A stretch of 64,000 nucleotides of DNA, taken from positions 310,001 through 374,000 of the forward strand of contig NZ_QFWX01000004.1 of assembly GCF_003344045.1 (NCBI RefSeq). The letters are read 5' to 3'. The stretch comes from Marinobacter vulgaris (GTDB taxonomy: Bacteria; Pseudomonadota; Gammaproteobacteria; Pseudomonadales; Oleiphilaceae). Of this stretch, positions 53,301 to 62,333 are shown one piece after another. Positions within the stretch are counted from its first letter, which is position 1, and every line of letters starts with the position of its first letter. The notes beneath the pieces are model-generated. The model was not told the DNA's origin. It saw only the letters and a list, made by a program, of their open reading frames with translations, and did not search any database. Both the position numbers and the translations under genes were made by a program.

Positions 53301-55242
53301 CATCGCCGTACCAGACCCGACGGAACAGGTCCTCGAAAATGGGACGAATGCGGTGAATGTCCACCACCACGCCACTGTGAGCCTTGAGCGTGAAATCGTG
53401 AATCCAGACGGTCCTGCCCCGGCGATCCGTGACTTCAAACGGATGTTCACCGATGACCCGGAACCCCAGGTTGTCGAAGATCGGCATGACATCCGACAGT
53501 GGCAATGTCTCGTCCGGATAGAAAAGCTTGAAGTGCAGTATGCTTTCGTCTTCTTCCAGCGCCCGGTAAAAGCTCATGGTGAGATGCTTTTCGCTGGCTG
53601 CCTCGGCGATGTGCTCAAGGTCTATGGCTGCACGCCGTGGCGAAAACATGTCCTCGTAACTGGCCGGAAAGCCTGATGAGTAAAGGCGGAACATCTCGTT
53701 GCCCTGCTCCTCACCGTAGGCTTCGTTCAGTGCCTCCATCAGGCCATCCCGCCAGGACTGGGCAAGCTCGATCACCTTATGGCGAATCTCGGTGATAGGC
53801 AGCTGGCGATTTTCCACCTTGGGCACGCGGACCGTGAACTGCACCCGTGCCAGAACCGATTCAGAGAAATGGGTGACAAACTCGATATCCTCGGCCTCGA
53901 GCCTGTCCCAAAGAACCTGCTCCACCTTCAGGCGCAGTTCCGTGTTGTAGATGTCCCGGGGAAAAAAGGCCAGACAGGTCACAAACTGACCGTACACATC
54001 TTCCCGCATGAACAGCTCTATGCGACGCCGCTCCTGAATGTAGAGAATGCTCTTGGCAACCGACAGCAGCTCACCGGGCTCGATCTGGAACAACTCGTCA
54101 CGGGGATAGACCGTGAGTATCTGATCCAGCTCCTTGCCGGCGTAATCGGCCCGCAGAAAACCGGAACGCCTCATCACTGCCTGGAACTTGCGCCGCAGCA
54201 GAGGAATCTCGTCCGGGCGCTCGTTGTAGACACGGGAGGTGTAAAGACCCAAGAATCGGCGCTCACCGACCACTTCGCCTTTGCTGTTGAACTTCTTGAC
54301 CGCAATGTAGTCCGGATAGGCCGGGCGATGCACCCGTGAACGTTGGGCTGACTTGGCGAAGATGAAGATATCGTCGGTGCGGGTCATCTCATGGCGTGTG
54401 CGCTGGGGCAACTCGTTCAGCCGGACTTTGTCCGGGCGCTCATTGTTGACCCTCAGGATACCCAGCTCGGAATTCTCGATACGACGGACCACCAGACCGT
54501 TCTTGTCCCTGGCAAAATCGTACTCGTCGTAGCCCAGAAAGGTGAAATGATCCTTCACCAGCCATTCCAGGAACGCCTTCGCCTCTTCTTTCTGTTCTTC
54601 GTCAATGCCGGCGGTGGTATTATCGAGCTCGCGACTGATTTGATTGACTTTTTCGGTCACTATCGGGAAATCACCGACCGCGATCCGGACCTCATGAAGA
54701 ATGGCCTGAAACACCTCTTCCAGCGCTCTGAGGTCCTCCGGATTACTGTGACGGTCGATTTCCAGGGCAATGAAGGCTTCGTGATTACCGTCCGCGACCT
54801 TTTTCTTGGGCGGATGCAGTTTTTTCAACTTCCCTTCGTCATCTCGCTCCACCTGCAGTACCGAATGCTGGATGGAGTGGGTACCGATCTCGCGCTGGTT
54901 GATCGCTATTCGCAGGGAATCGATCAGGAACGGCATGTTCGGGTGCAGGACGAAAATGACCGAGTGGGTCGACTGCCAGCCGTCACTTTCCAGCTCCGGA
55001 TTAAATACGGACACCGGAGTTTCGTCGGCCGGGCGCTTCTGGAGAAATTTCCAGGCCGCGAGTATGGCCCCGTAGGTATCGGAAAACCTGCGACTCACGA
55101 GCTCTTCGAGAGGAATATGCGCATAATGCTGCTTGGCGAATTCACTGATTTTCTTCGCTTCGGTTTTTGCTATTTTTTCGGCGAAAGCTTCGTCCAGCTG
55201 CTGAAAAAACTGTTCCTTGCTGGCGATTGTCAGCGCATTCAT
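50356..55242 (-). CDS. gdhB: NAD-specific glutamate dehydrogenase, large (GDH-180) type
   Basis: Very large enzyme of 1628 residues that oxidises glutamate to 2-oxoglutarate and ammonia with NAD+, a catabolic role. The N-terminal half contains ACT-like regulatory regions; the catalytic block begins near residue 770 with GVHLRGGKVARGGLRWSDR and includes VPVGAKGGFVAK and the nucleotide-binding IGIGDMGGDVFGNG. The long C-terminal helical domain is characteristic. Length matches the Pseudomonas enzyme (about 1620). AGAGGT precedes the start. Divergent from the MoxR operon across a 143-base gap in which I see no clear operator. Confidence 0.97.
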   Translation of the reverse strand: MNALTIASKEQFFQQLDEAFAEKIAKTEAKKISEFAKQHYAHIPLEELVSRRFSDTYGAILAAWKFLQKRPADETPVSVFNPELESDGWQSTHSVIFVLHPNMPFLIDSLRIAINQREIGTHSIQHSVLQVERDDEGKLKKLHPPKKKVADGNHEAFIALEIDRHSNPEDLRALEEVFQAILHEVRIAVGDFPIVTEKVNQISRELDNTTAGIDEEQKEEAKAFLEWLVKDHFTFLGYDEYDFARDKNGLVVRRIENSELGILRVNNERPDKVRLNELPQRTRHEMTRTDDIFIFAKSAQRSRVHRPAYPDYIAVKKFNSKGEVVGERRFLGLYTSRVYNERPDEIPLLRRKFQAVMRRSGFLRADYAGKELDQILTVYPRDELFQIEPGELLSVAKSILYIQERRRIELFMREDVYGQFVTCLAFFPRDIYNTELRLKVEQVLWDRLEAEDIEFVTHFSESVLARVQFTVRVPKVENRQLPITEIRHKVIELAQSWRDGLMEALNEAYGEEQGNEMFRLYSSGFPASYEDMFSPRRAAIDLEHIAEAASEKHLTMSFYRALEEDESILHFKLFYPDETLPLSDVMPIFDNLGFRVIGEHPFEVTDRRGRTVWIHDFTLKAHSGVVVDIHRIRPIFEDLFRRVWYGDAENDAFNRLLLSSYMSWREIALLRTFARYMRQIRFSNSQTFISNTLVNHVDLTRLLLEFFEVRFNPARYQSEGKSKAAQQKLEIEFNAGLDGVDNLSEDRVLRLFLELMQATLRTNYYQPDQDGSVKPYISVKFDPSEIPDVPLPLPMFEIFVYSPRVEGVHLRGGKVARGGLRWSDRFEDYRTEILGLVKAQQVKNAVIVPVGAKGGFVAKRLPDMSDREAFQAEGIRAYKTFIRGLLDITDNLVDGGIQPPESVIRHDDDDHYLVVAADKGTATFSDIANGLAAEYDFWMGDAFASGGSNGYDHKKMGITARGAWVSVERHFKELGINPALDEFTAIGIGDMGGDVFGNGLLSSEKTKLVAAFNHVHIFIDPAPDAALSYKERKRLFELPRSSWTDYDTSLISKGGGVFSRSAKSIPVSPEMKKLLGIKSDRVPPNMLITHILKAQADLLWIGGIGTYVKARDESHGDVGDKANDALRINGSELLCKVVGEGGNLGMTQLGRIEFALKGGRLNTDFIDNSGGVDCSDHEVNMKILLNHAVAMGDLTDKQRNIMLEEMTDDVAALVLKNNYRQTQAISIASVGALSRLEEYRRLMNSMESEGKLNRSLEFLPDDETLSERKLDKKGLTRPELSVLISYVKGDLKQTLIASSLPDEPLLAGEMYKVFPKDLTRKFAKELGEHQLRREIIATQIANDMVNHMGITFVERLKQSTGADAASISLAWIIARDVFRLDTWWDKIEYLDYFIPANLQLELMGDMMRLIRRAVRWLLRNRRAELSIQSHMERFADSVWKITADLPDYLGEQARADWKKRHDELVGSGLPEDLASVVSGTKYLYSSLGIIEAREATGMPLKTVANLYYDLGDKLDLNWFANAIADLVPASHWQALARESFREDLDWQQRALTTGVLKLAEKPEDVNRCVENWMQRHTAMINRWRSMLTELKSVREPEYAMFSVALRELLDLAQTTMHEQYDEPVAPTT

Positions 55243-55385
55243 AGTCGACCTCTATGAGTGTGAAATAAACGTAATCGGCGTACTGTCACATAAGCATAGT
55301 CAAAGCCTTGATTTTTGCGCCGCAGATGCGAAAACTGCGGCAACTACTTAGGCAAACCGCCCTGCAGCAGGAGTAGATATTTCCC

Positions 55386-56348
55386 ATGGCATTACAGCAT
55401 ACGTTTGGTGAGCTCAGGTCCCAGTTGGCAAAAAGAATCATCGGCCAGGAAAAACTGGTAGACCGTTTGCTGATCGCCTTGCTCGCCGATGGTCACCTGT
55501 TGGTGGAGGGCGCTCCCGGGCTTGCCAAAACAACGGCCATCAAAGCGTTGGCTGATCATCTTGAGGGTGACTTCCACCGCATTCAGTTTACTCCGGATCT
55601 GCTCCCCTCGGACGTCACCGGCAGTGAGATCTACCGGGCCGAAACCGGGACCTTCGAATTCCAGCGTGGCCCGATTTTCCACAACCTGGTATTGGCCGAT
55701 GAGATCAACCGCGCGCCCGCCAAGGTTCAGTCAGCACTGCTGGAAGCCATGGGGGAACGCCAGGTCAGTGTCGGTATGCGCACGTTTCCGCTGGACCGGT
55801 TGTTCATGGTCATGGCCACCCAGAATCCCATTGAGCAGGAAGGCACCTACCCGCTTCCCGAAGCCCAGCTGGACCGCTTCCTGATGCATGTGGTCATTGA
55901 TTACCCTTCCGCTGAAGCAGAGAAAGCCATCCTGCACCTGGCACGAAACGACTACCGGCGCGGGCAGGTCGCGGCGGAAGTGCGGCTGACGGCAGACCAG
56001 GTTTTTGAGGCCCGACATGCGGTTTCAGATATTTATATGTCGGAACCTGTAGAGCAGTATCTGCTGGCGCTGGTGCTGGCAACCAGGGATCCCGGCACGC
56101 TGGACCCGGAGCTGGCCCGCTGGACCGCCTTTGGCGCCAGTCCCCGTGGCACCATTGCACTGGATCGTTGCAGCCGCGCCATGGCCTGGCTTCAGGGGCG
56201 GGACTACGTCAGCCCGGACGACGTCCGCAGCATTGCTTTTGACGTCCTCAGGCACCGGATCCTGTTGACGTTCGAGGCGGAGGCCGAGGGTCTGACGGCT
56301 GATGCCATCATCCAGCGACTGATCGACCGCGTTCCGGTAACCGCCTGA
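55386..56348 (+). CDS. MoxR-family AAA+ ATPase
   Basis: A 320-residue AAA+ ATPase. Walker A is GAPGLAKTT, Walker B is LVLADEINRAP, followed by the sensor MVMATQNPIEQEGTYPLPEAQLDRF. MoxR proteins act as chaperones that mature or activate complexes together with VWA-domain proteins. It is the first gene of an operon with DUF58, DUF4381, two VWA genes and a BatD gene, the usual set in gammaproteobacteria. Confidence 0.94.
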   Translation: MALQHTFGELRSQLAKRIIGQEKLVDRLLIALLADGHLLVEGAPGLAKTTAIKALADHLEGDFHRIQFTPDLLPSDVTGSEIYRAETGTFEFQRGPIFHNLVLADEINRAPAKVQSALLEAMGERQVSVGMRTFPLDRLFMVMATQNPIEQEGTYPLPEAQLDRFLMHVVIDYPSAEAEKAILHLARNDYRRGQVAAEVRLTADQVFEARHAVSDIYMSEPVEQYLLALVLATRDPGTLDPELARWTAFGASPRGTIALDRCSRAMAWLQGRDYVSPDDVRSIAFDVLRHRILLTFEAEAEGLTADAIIQRLIDRVPVTA

Positions 56349-56353
56349 CCACC

Positions 56354-57304
56354 GTGACCATGACTGCAACTGAGCCAGCCACACACATTTCCCTTCCAGG
56401 GCTGATCCGGCTTCAGGCCGATGCCCGGGCGTTGAAATTGCCAGCCGCGCGCCCGGTCAGGTCCCGCCAGGCCGGACTTCAGCGTTCACCACGTCGCGGG
56501 CGCGGTATGGCTTTTGCCGAGGTGCGACAGTATCAGCCGGGCGACGACATACGCAGTATCGACTGGCGGGTTACCGCGCGGCGACAATCGCCCCATACCA
56601 AACTTTATGAAGAGGAGCGGGAGCGACCGGTGCTTCTGCTGTGCGATCTTGGCCCTTCCCTGTTTTTTGCCAGCACCGGCGCCTACAAGCAGGTCCGCAG
56701 TGCCCAGCTGGTAGGCATCCTGGCGTGGCTGGCGCTCTGGTCAGGAGATCAGGTGGGGGGAATTGTTTTCAATGGCCGGGAATTGACGGTACAGCGACCC
56801 GCCCGTCGCAAGAAATCGGTATTGCGACTTCTTGATACGATAGCGCGGCAGCAGAGGGTTGCCCGAGAGGAGCAGGACTTGCCACCGGCCAAGGACACAG
56901 TGGCGGATCTGGATACCGCGCTCCAGGAAGCACGCCGGGTCGCCCATACCGGTAGCCGTATTTTCGTGGTCAGTGATTTTCTCAACATTACCCCGGACAC
57001 ATCACGGCTGCTCGGGTCACTGGCACGCCACAATACTGTCAGCGCACTCCGGGTTATTGATCCGTTGGAGTTGAAACTGCCGGACAGCGGTCGCTTCGCC
57101 ATAGCCGGAGAAGACGGGCCGGTGTGGTTTGACAGCAGCAATCCCCGCTTTCAGCAGGCCTATGCCCAGAGGGTCCGACAGCATACCGCGGCACTGACAG
57201 AGTGCTTCCGCACGGCAGGAGTGCAGCCAGCCAGTGTGATGACCGGCGACCAGCCGGCACTCGTTCTTCAGACATTGCTCGGCCCCCGTGGTCACATTGG
57301 ATAA
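56354..57304 (+). CDS. DUF58 domain protein
   Basis: A 316-residue protein whose DUF58 signature is AFAEVRQYQPGDDIRSIDWRVTAR near residue 55. The following region has a VWA-like fold (PVLLLCDLGPSLFF, with an incomplete metal site). DUF58 proteins accompany MoxR ATPases and are presumed partners or substrates. The start is GTG 56354 or ATG 56360; neither has a good Shine-Dalgarno sequence, and both lie within 12 bases of the moxR stop. Confidence 0.9.
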   Translation: MTMTATEPATHISLPGLIRLQADARALKLPAARPVRSRQAGLQRSPRRGRGMAFAEVRQYQPGDDIRSIDWRVTARRQSPHTKLYEEERERPVLLLCDLGPSLFFASTGAYKQVRSAQLVGILAWLALWSGDQVGGIVFNGRELTVQRPARRKKSVLRLLDTIARQQRVAREEQDLPPAKDTVADLDTALQEARRVAHTGSRIFVVSDFLNITPDTSRLLGSLARHNTVSALRVIDPLELKLPDSGRFAIAGEDGPVWFDSSNPRFQQAYAQRVRQHTAALTECFRTAGVQPASVMTGDQPALVLQTLLGPRGHIG

Positions 57305-57322
57305 CAGGACCGCTTCGAACCC

Positions 57323-57793
57323 ATGATGGAACAGGATCCACTGAGCCAGCTCAGAGACATACACCTACCGCAACCGGGCGGGTTCTGGCCCCCGGCACCG
57401 GGTTGGTGGGTGCTGCTGGTTATTGCCACGGCAGTGGCGGTATGGGTGTTCGCTCTTGTCCGACGAAAACGCCGCAGAAACCGCTGGCTCAGGACGGCAA
57501 AGAGGGAGCTGCAGCGGCTAGAAAACAGGGCATCGCAGGACAACGAATGGTTCGCTGCCCTGAACCGGCTGCTGAAGCAATCAGCGCGGATACGCTACCC
57601 GGAGCGGACGCCGGAGTCCCTGTCTGGTGAGCCGTGGGTACAATTCCTGCTGGAAACCAGTCCGAAAGACCGGGCGGCTTCCCGTCCGGTGGTCGAGGCC
57701 CTGGTCAACAGTGCCTGGCAACCCGCCCCCCGCGGCCGGCCAGAAGATGCCCTCACCTTCGCCCGGGCGTGGCTGCGAGGCCAGAAATGCTGA
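57323..57793 (+). CDS. DUF4381 domain protein
   Basis: A 156-residue membrane protein with one N-terminal-side helix (GWWVLLVIATAVAVWVFALV, about residues 28-47) after a short LSQLRDIHLPQPGGFWPPAPG segment that marks the family. The rest is a basic cytoplasmic domain. Function unknown, but it is always found in MoxR-VWA operons like this one. The stop overlaps the next gene by 7 bases. Confidence 0.88.
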   Translation: MMEQDPLSQLRDIHLPQPGGFWPPAPGWWVLLVIATAVAVWVFALVRRKRRRNRWLRTAKRELQRLENRASQDNEWFAALNRLLKQSARIRYPERTPESLSGEPWVQFLLETSPKDRAASRPVVEALVNSAWQPAPRGRPEDALTFARAWLRGQKC

Positions 57794-58809
57794 ATCTTGC
57801 CTACCCCTGGGTCTTGTTACTGATTCTGCTGCCCCTGCTTTTGCGCCTGCGCAGACGCAGCGCCCAGGCAGTGGAAGCGCCGGTGTTTCCCGTTGGCCAC
57901 TGGCTGTCCGACTTGCCCGGTGTCAGCCGCACCGGCAGCAGGGTTCCTCGCTGGCAACAGCTGGTGCTGTTGTTGATCTGGATCCTGCTGGTGCTAGCCC
58001 TGGCGCGGCCCCAGCATGTCGGAGAGCAGGTACAAATGCCGGTCAGCGGGCGTGACCTGCTGCTGGCAGTAGACATCTCTCCGTCCATGGATGAGCGGGA
58101 CATGGTAATCCAGGGCCGCAGCATCAACCGCTTGCAGGCGGTCAAGCGGGTACTTGATGACTTTATCCAGCGCCGGGAAGGAGACCGGCTTGCCCTGCTG
58201 CTGTTCGGTACCGAGCCCTATATCCAGGCACCCCTGACATTTGATCGTGCAACCGTGCAAACCTTGCTCATAGAGGCCGGCATCGGTATGGCCGGGCGAG
58301 CCACTGCCATTGGTGATGCGCTGGGCCTGGCAGTCAAGCGTTTACGGGACCGGCCCCAGGAACAACGGGTCGTCATACTGCTGACGGATGGCGCCAACAC
58401 CGCGGGCGAAATTGCCCCCGACAAGGCCGCGGAAATTGCCCGAGCGGCAGGCGTGCGCATCTACACCATCGGCATCGGCGCCGAATCCATGGTGGAAAGG
58501 GGGCTGCTTGGGTCCCGGCGGGTCAACCCCTCCCGGGATCTGGACGAAGACTTGCTGAAACGGATATCCCAGCAGACTGGCGGCGAGTATTTCCGTGCCC
58601 GCAGCCTGGCCGAGCTTGAGCTGATCTATGAAAGCATCAATCAGCTGGAGCCCATCGAACTGGAGGGCAAACACTACCGGCCGGTGACCGAACTTTACCC
58701 CTGGCCCGCCGGGCTTGCCGCCCTGACATGGGTCTTGATGCAGGGCCTCAGACTGGCGCGGACGAGACGGCAACCCATAGCCAATGGGCAGGAGGCAGGT
58801 CATGGCTGA
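57787..58809 (+). CDS. VWA-domain membrane protein (BatA-like)
   Basis: A 340-residue protein starting at ATG 57787 inside the end of the DUF4381 gene. Two N-terminal helices (LAYPWVLLLILLPLLL and LVLLLIWILLVLALA) precede a von Willebrand A domain with a complete MIDAS site (AVDISPSMDE, and Thr/Asp further on in LLTDGANTAG). One C-terminal helix ends it. VWA proteins bind partners through the metal site, and here the MoxR ATPase is the likely partner. Confidence 0.9.
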   Translation: MLNLAYPWVLLLILLPLLLRLRRRSAQAVEAPVFPVGHWLSDLPGVSRTGSRVPRWQQLVLLLIWILLVLALARPQHVGEQVQMPVSGRDLLLAVDISPSMDERDMVIQGRSINRLQAVKRVLDDFIQRREGDRLALLLFGTEPYIQAPLTFDRATVQTLLIEAGIGMAGRATAIGDALGLAVKRLRDRPQEQRVVILLTDGANTAGEIAPDKAAEIARAAGVRIYTIGIGAESMVERGLLGSRRVNPSRDLDEDLLKRISQQTGGEYFRARSLAELELIYESINQLEPIELEGKHYRPVTELYPWPAGLAALTWVLMQGLRLARTRRQPIANGQEAGHG

Positions 58810-60583
58810 TTTTCACTTCCTCCGCCCACTGTGGCTACTGTTGCTTCTGGCAGCGCTGCTCTTGCCACTGCTTTTACGACGTTTTCACCAGAGTGACAGC
58901 GGCTGGAGCAGGATCATTCCCGCCCAATTGCTCCGCCCCCTGATCAGCCAGTCCGGGGCCGACGGCGCTCGTCGCAAATCCCCTGTGGCACCGGCGGTAG
59001 CGGCAGTCATCGTGCTGGCAATTGCCCTTGCAGGGCCGTCCTGGCGGCAGGCGCCAACACCTTTGCAACAGCAGAACGACAGCCTGGTGATCGTGTTGGA
59101 CCTGTCCCTGTCCATGCTGGCGACCGATGTGGAGCCGGACAGGCTGACCGTAGCCAAACGCAAGATCCGCGATATTCTCAGGACCAGGGAAGGTGCCCTG
59201 ACCGCACTGGTGGTTTATGCCGCCGATGCTCATGTAGTGACACCACTGACCGATGACCGTAACACCATCGAGGGTATGCTGGATGTGCTGGAGCCTGTCA
59301 TCATGCCCGCTGCAGGAAACCGGGCGGACCTGGGGATTCAGCGGGGCCTTGAATTGCTCGAACAGGGCGCTCCCGGCAGCGGGCGCCTGCTGCTGCTTGC
59401 AGACACTGTGGGAGAACGCTATCGCGAACGCATTACGGATCAGCTCGCCGGCAGCCGCTTCGCCCTGAGCACCCTCGCTGTCGGCACAACGGAAGGCGGC
59501 CCGATCCCCCTGGCACGCCAGGGCTTCATCAAAGACAACGACGACATCGTCATTGCCCGTGCCGACCCTGATGGCCTGGAAAACCTGGCAAGCAGGAATG
59601 GCGGCAAAAGCCATGAGTTGACCATTACCGATGCGGACATAGATGCGCTGGACCTGCGCCCAAGAGATTCAGCGGACTGGCAAGACAGCGATCAGGACCT
59701 GACCGTCAACCGCTGGCAGGACGATGGCTACTGGTTGCTCTGGCTGGCAGCGCCTCTGGCGCTTATCGGCTGGCGCCGTGGGGCCATGGTCATCATGCTG
59801 TTCACCCTGCTGCCACTGACGCCCCGCCCCGCCATGGCCCTCGACTGGGACAGCCTCTGGTCACGCCAGGATCAGCGGGCGCCGGAGCTGATCGAAAAGG
59901 ATCCCGGCCGCGCGGCCCAGGTACTGGATGACCCCGCATGGCGCGGCAGCGCCCTCTACCGGGAGGGCAACTACGAGAGTGCTGCCGACGCGTTCTCTCG
60001 GGCGCAAACACCAGAGGCGGAATACAACCGCGGCAATGCGCTGGCGCGGGCTGGTGAACTCGAAGAGGCGCTGAAGGCGTATGAAAAGGCGCTGGAAAAC
60101 AATCCGGATAACGAGGACGCCCGCTTCAACCGTGACCTCGTGAAACAGCTTCTGGAGGAGCAACAACAGAACCAGTCCGGTGATGAAGGCGATGAATCTT
60201 CCGGGCAGGACGATGACCAGCAACAGCAGGGCAATCAGCAGAACGACCGGGGTGGCTCGGATAGCCAGAACCCACAGGAGGGCCCGTCGGAACAGCCCAG
60301 TGACCAGCAGAATGACCAGCAGCAGAAGGGTGAGCCGGATAACGACAACCGGCAGCAGGAACAATCCCAGGGCCAGGACGAACAGCCCGGTGCCGAGGCC
60401 GCTGAAAACGACAGCCAGGAGCCCCGATCACCAGCGGAACTGGATACGTCCCCACTGAGTCAGGGCCAGGAGCAATGGTTAAGGCGCGTGCCGGACAATC
60501 CTGGCGGCCTGCTGCGCAGAAAATTCCTGCAACAATACCAGGACAGGGACACACCATCTGACGAGGGCGATACACCATGGTAA
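58802..60583 (+). CDS. VWA-domain protein with TPR repeats (BatB/BatC-like fusion)
   Basis: A 593-residue protein from ATG 58802 (AGGAGG upstream). Two N-terminal helices are followed by a VWA domain with MIDAS VLDLSLSMLA, two helices near 305-350, then a periplasmic part with TPR-like repeats (AEYNRGNALARAGELEEALKA). Residues about 455-560 are very rich in Gln, Asn, Asp, Glu, Ser and Gly. In other bacteria the VWA (BatB) and TPR (BatC) parts are separate proteins; here they are fused. It overlaps the neighbours on both sides by 7-8 bases. Confidence 0.9.
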   Translation: MADFHFLRPLWLLLLLAALLLPLLLRRFHQSDSGWSRIIPAQLLRPLISQSGADGARRKSPVAPAVAAVIVLAIALAGPSWRQAPTPLQQQNDSLVIVLDLSLSMLATDVEPDRLTVAKRKIRDILRTREGALTALVVYAADAHVVTPLTDDRNTIEGMLDVLEPVIMPAAGNRADLGIQRGLELLEQGAPGSGRLLLLADTVGERYRERITDQLAGSRFALSTLAVGTTEGGPIPLARQGFIKDNDDIVIARADPDGLENLASRNGGKSHELTITDADIDALDLRPRDSADWQDSDQDLTVNRWQDDGYWLLWLAAPLALIGWRRGAMVIMLFTLLPLTPRPAMALDWDSLWSRQDQRAPELIEKDPGRAAQVLDDPAWRGSALYREGNYESAADAFSRAQTPEAEYNRGNALARAGELEEALKAYEKALENNPDNEDARFNRDLVKQLLEEQQQNQSGDEGDESSGQDDDQQQQGNQQNDRGGSDSQNPQEGPSEQPSDQQNDQQQKGEPDNDNRQQEQSQGQDEQPGAEAAENDSQEPRSPAELDTSPLSQGQEQWLRRVPDNPGGLLRRKFLQQYQDRDTPSDEGDTPW

Positions 60584-62328
60584 GCCGGCTGACCTGTGCG
60601 TCTATTCTGATATCGATGCTAATGGCCGTGGCGGGACAGGCCCTGGCAGCAAATGAGCTGGTGGTTGAGCCTGACAGGACCCGCATTCACGAAGGTGAGG
60701 TGCTGACCCTGACCGTCACAGGCAAAACGAACATTGAAATCAATCGCCTCAATCCGTTTGATTTTGACATGTCCAGCCTGCCGAAACCGGATATTGAAAA
60801 GGTGGAGGACCATTTCGAGATACTGGCCACGAATGAGCAGTATTCCATCCTCAGCCTTAACAGAGACATGGTTGGCGAGATCATATGGACCTATCAACTG
60901 GCGCCAAAAACCACCGGAAAACTGACAATTCCTGCGCTCAGGTTCAAAGATGCGAAATCCGAGCCGATTGATATACAAGTGGAAAGCGGTCCACCGACGG
61001 CCAATGAACAGGATGGCCCGCGTGACAGTTTTATCGAACTGGCAACAGACAAGGATGAGGTCTACGTGCAGGAACAGCTGGTGCTTACCGTCAAGCTGTT
61101 TTTCACTGGCAACCTGATCCGTGGTGAGCTATCCGAGCCCCAGCACCCCCACGCCATCATTGAATCTCTGGGCAAACAGACCGAATACACCCGCTATCGG
61201 GACGGGATGCGCTATCGGGTGGTCGAGCGCCGATATGCGCTGTTCCCCCAGAGAGAAGGACAACTCAGCCTGCAGCCCATCCGGTTCGAGGGTCAGGCCC
61301 GCAACAACGCAGGCCGGCTGAAATACCTCCGCGACAATGCCAGCCTTTTCGATGTCCCGGTCAAACCGGTACCCGCAGGCTTCAGCGGTGATACCTGGTT
61401 GCCAGCACGCAATCTTGAGCTGAGTGAGTCCGGACTGCCGGATAAGCAGGCACTGTCTACCGGCCAGAACCTTACCCGCACCCTGAGGCTGCAGGCTGAC
61501 GGCTTGCCCGCCGAAGCGCTGCCTCCCTTCCCCGAGGAAGTGCCCGACGGCGTCCGAGTCTATCCGGAGAAGTCAGAACGCACAACAACGCCAGGCAGTG
61601 AAGGACTGGCATCACAGCTGACACAGACGGCCGCGCTGGTACCCGTCCAGGCTGGAGAGCTGGTACTGCCGGAAATCCGGATTCCCTGGTGGGATACCGA
61701 AAGTGATACCGAGAGGATGGCTGTCCTTCCTGCCCGGACTCTGACAATTGAACCAGGTGCCGGCCAGACCGAGTCAGAGCCTGCCGGCTCACCCGAGGAG
61801 CCAGCAGCCGCTGCCTCAGAGGAACGGAAGGCCCCGGAAGATGCAACCGCCGGGAGTACGGGTCCCGGTATCTGGCCACTGGCCGCAATGGCATTCCTGG
61901 GAGCCTGGCTGGTAACCCTAGCAGCCTGGTGGTTATCCCGACGCAGGTCTCAGTCCGGGCCAGCGGCCCAAAGCCCCGGAGACTTACGTGAGAAGGCCTT
62001 GTTCAGGGAACTGTGTGAAGCGGCACAAATGGGTGACGCGAAGACCACTGACCTGCTTGTGCGCTGGATGGCAGCAAGCCATCCCGAACACATTTTCCGC
62101 AGCGTAGTGGATGTGAACCGGTTCCAGCAGGACAAGGAGCTGGCAGCGGAGATCGAGGCGCTGCAACAACGGTTGTTCGGAACGCCGGAACAGACTGCGC
62201 CGGTGCCCTGGAACGGAGACCGCCTGGTTACAGCGCTGATCCGGATTCGAGGCGCCGCGGGTTCCTACAACAAGGAAGAAGGATTACCTCCCCTCTACCC
62301 TGACGGGCTGAGAACCAGCGGAAGCTGA
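60577..62328 (+). CDS. BatD-family protein
   Basis: A 583-residue exported protein. A signal peptide (SILISMLMAVAGQALAA) is followed by beta-rich repeats typical of BatD (VEPDRTRIHEGEVLTLTV at the start; DKDEVYVQEQLVLTVKLFF near residue 155), a Glu/Ala-rich linker, one transmembrane helix near 430-448 (WPLAAMAFLGAWLVTLAAWWL) and a cytoplasmic tail. Bat proteins were linked to aerotolerance in Bacteroides and virulence in Leptospira; their molecular action is unclear. Last gene of the MoxR operon. Confidence 0.9.
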   Translation: MVSRLTCASILISMLMAVAGQALAANELVVEPDRTRIHEGEVLTLTVTGKTNIEINRLNPFDFDMSSLPKPDIEKVEDHFEILATNEQYSILSLNRDMVGEIIWTYQLAPKTTGKLTIPALRFKDAKSEPIDIQVESGPPTANEQDGPRDSFIELATDKDEVYVQEQLVLTVKLFFTGNLIRGELSEPQHPHAIIESLGKQTEYTRYRDGMRYRVVERRYALFPQREGQLSLQPIRFEGQARNNAGRLKYLRDNASLFDVPVKPVPAGFSGDTWLPARNLELSESGLPDKQALSTGQNLTRTLRLQADGLPAEALPPFPEEVPDGVRVYPEKSERTTTPGSEGLASQLTQTAALVPVQAGELVLPEIRIPWWDTESDTERMAVLPARTLTIEPGAGQTESEPAGSPEEPAAAASEERKAPEDATAGSTGPGIWPLAAMAFLGAWLVTLAAWWLSRRRSQSGPAAQSPGDLREKALFRELCEAAQMGDAKTTDLLVRWMAASHPEHIFRSVVDVNRFQQDKELAAEIEALQQRLFGTPEQTAPVPWNGDRLVTALIRIRGAAGSYNKEEGLPPLYPDGLRTSGS

Positions 62329-62333
62329 ATCAG

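Noticed and set aside
55386..62328. MoxR-VWA operon as a defence or toxin system
   Set aside because: The gene set MoxR-DUF58-DUF4381-VWA-VWA/TPR-BatD is a widespread core envelope operon, and no effector gene accompanies it.
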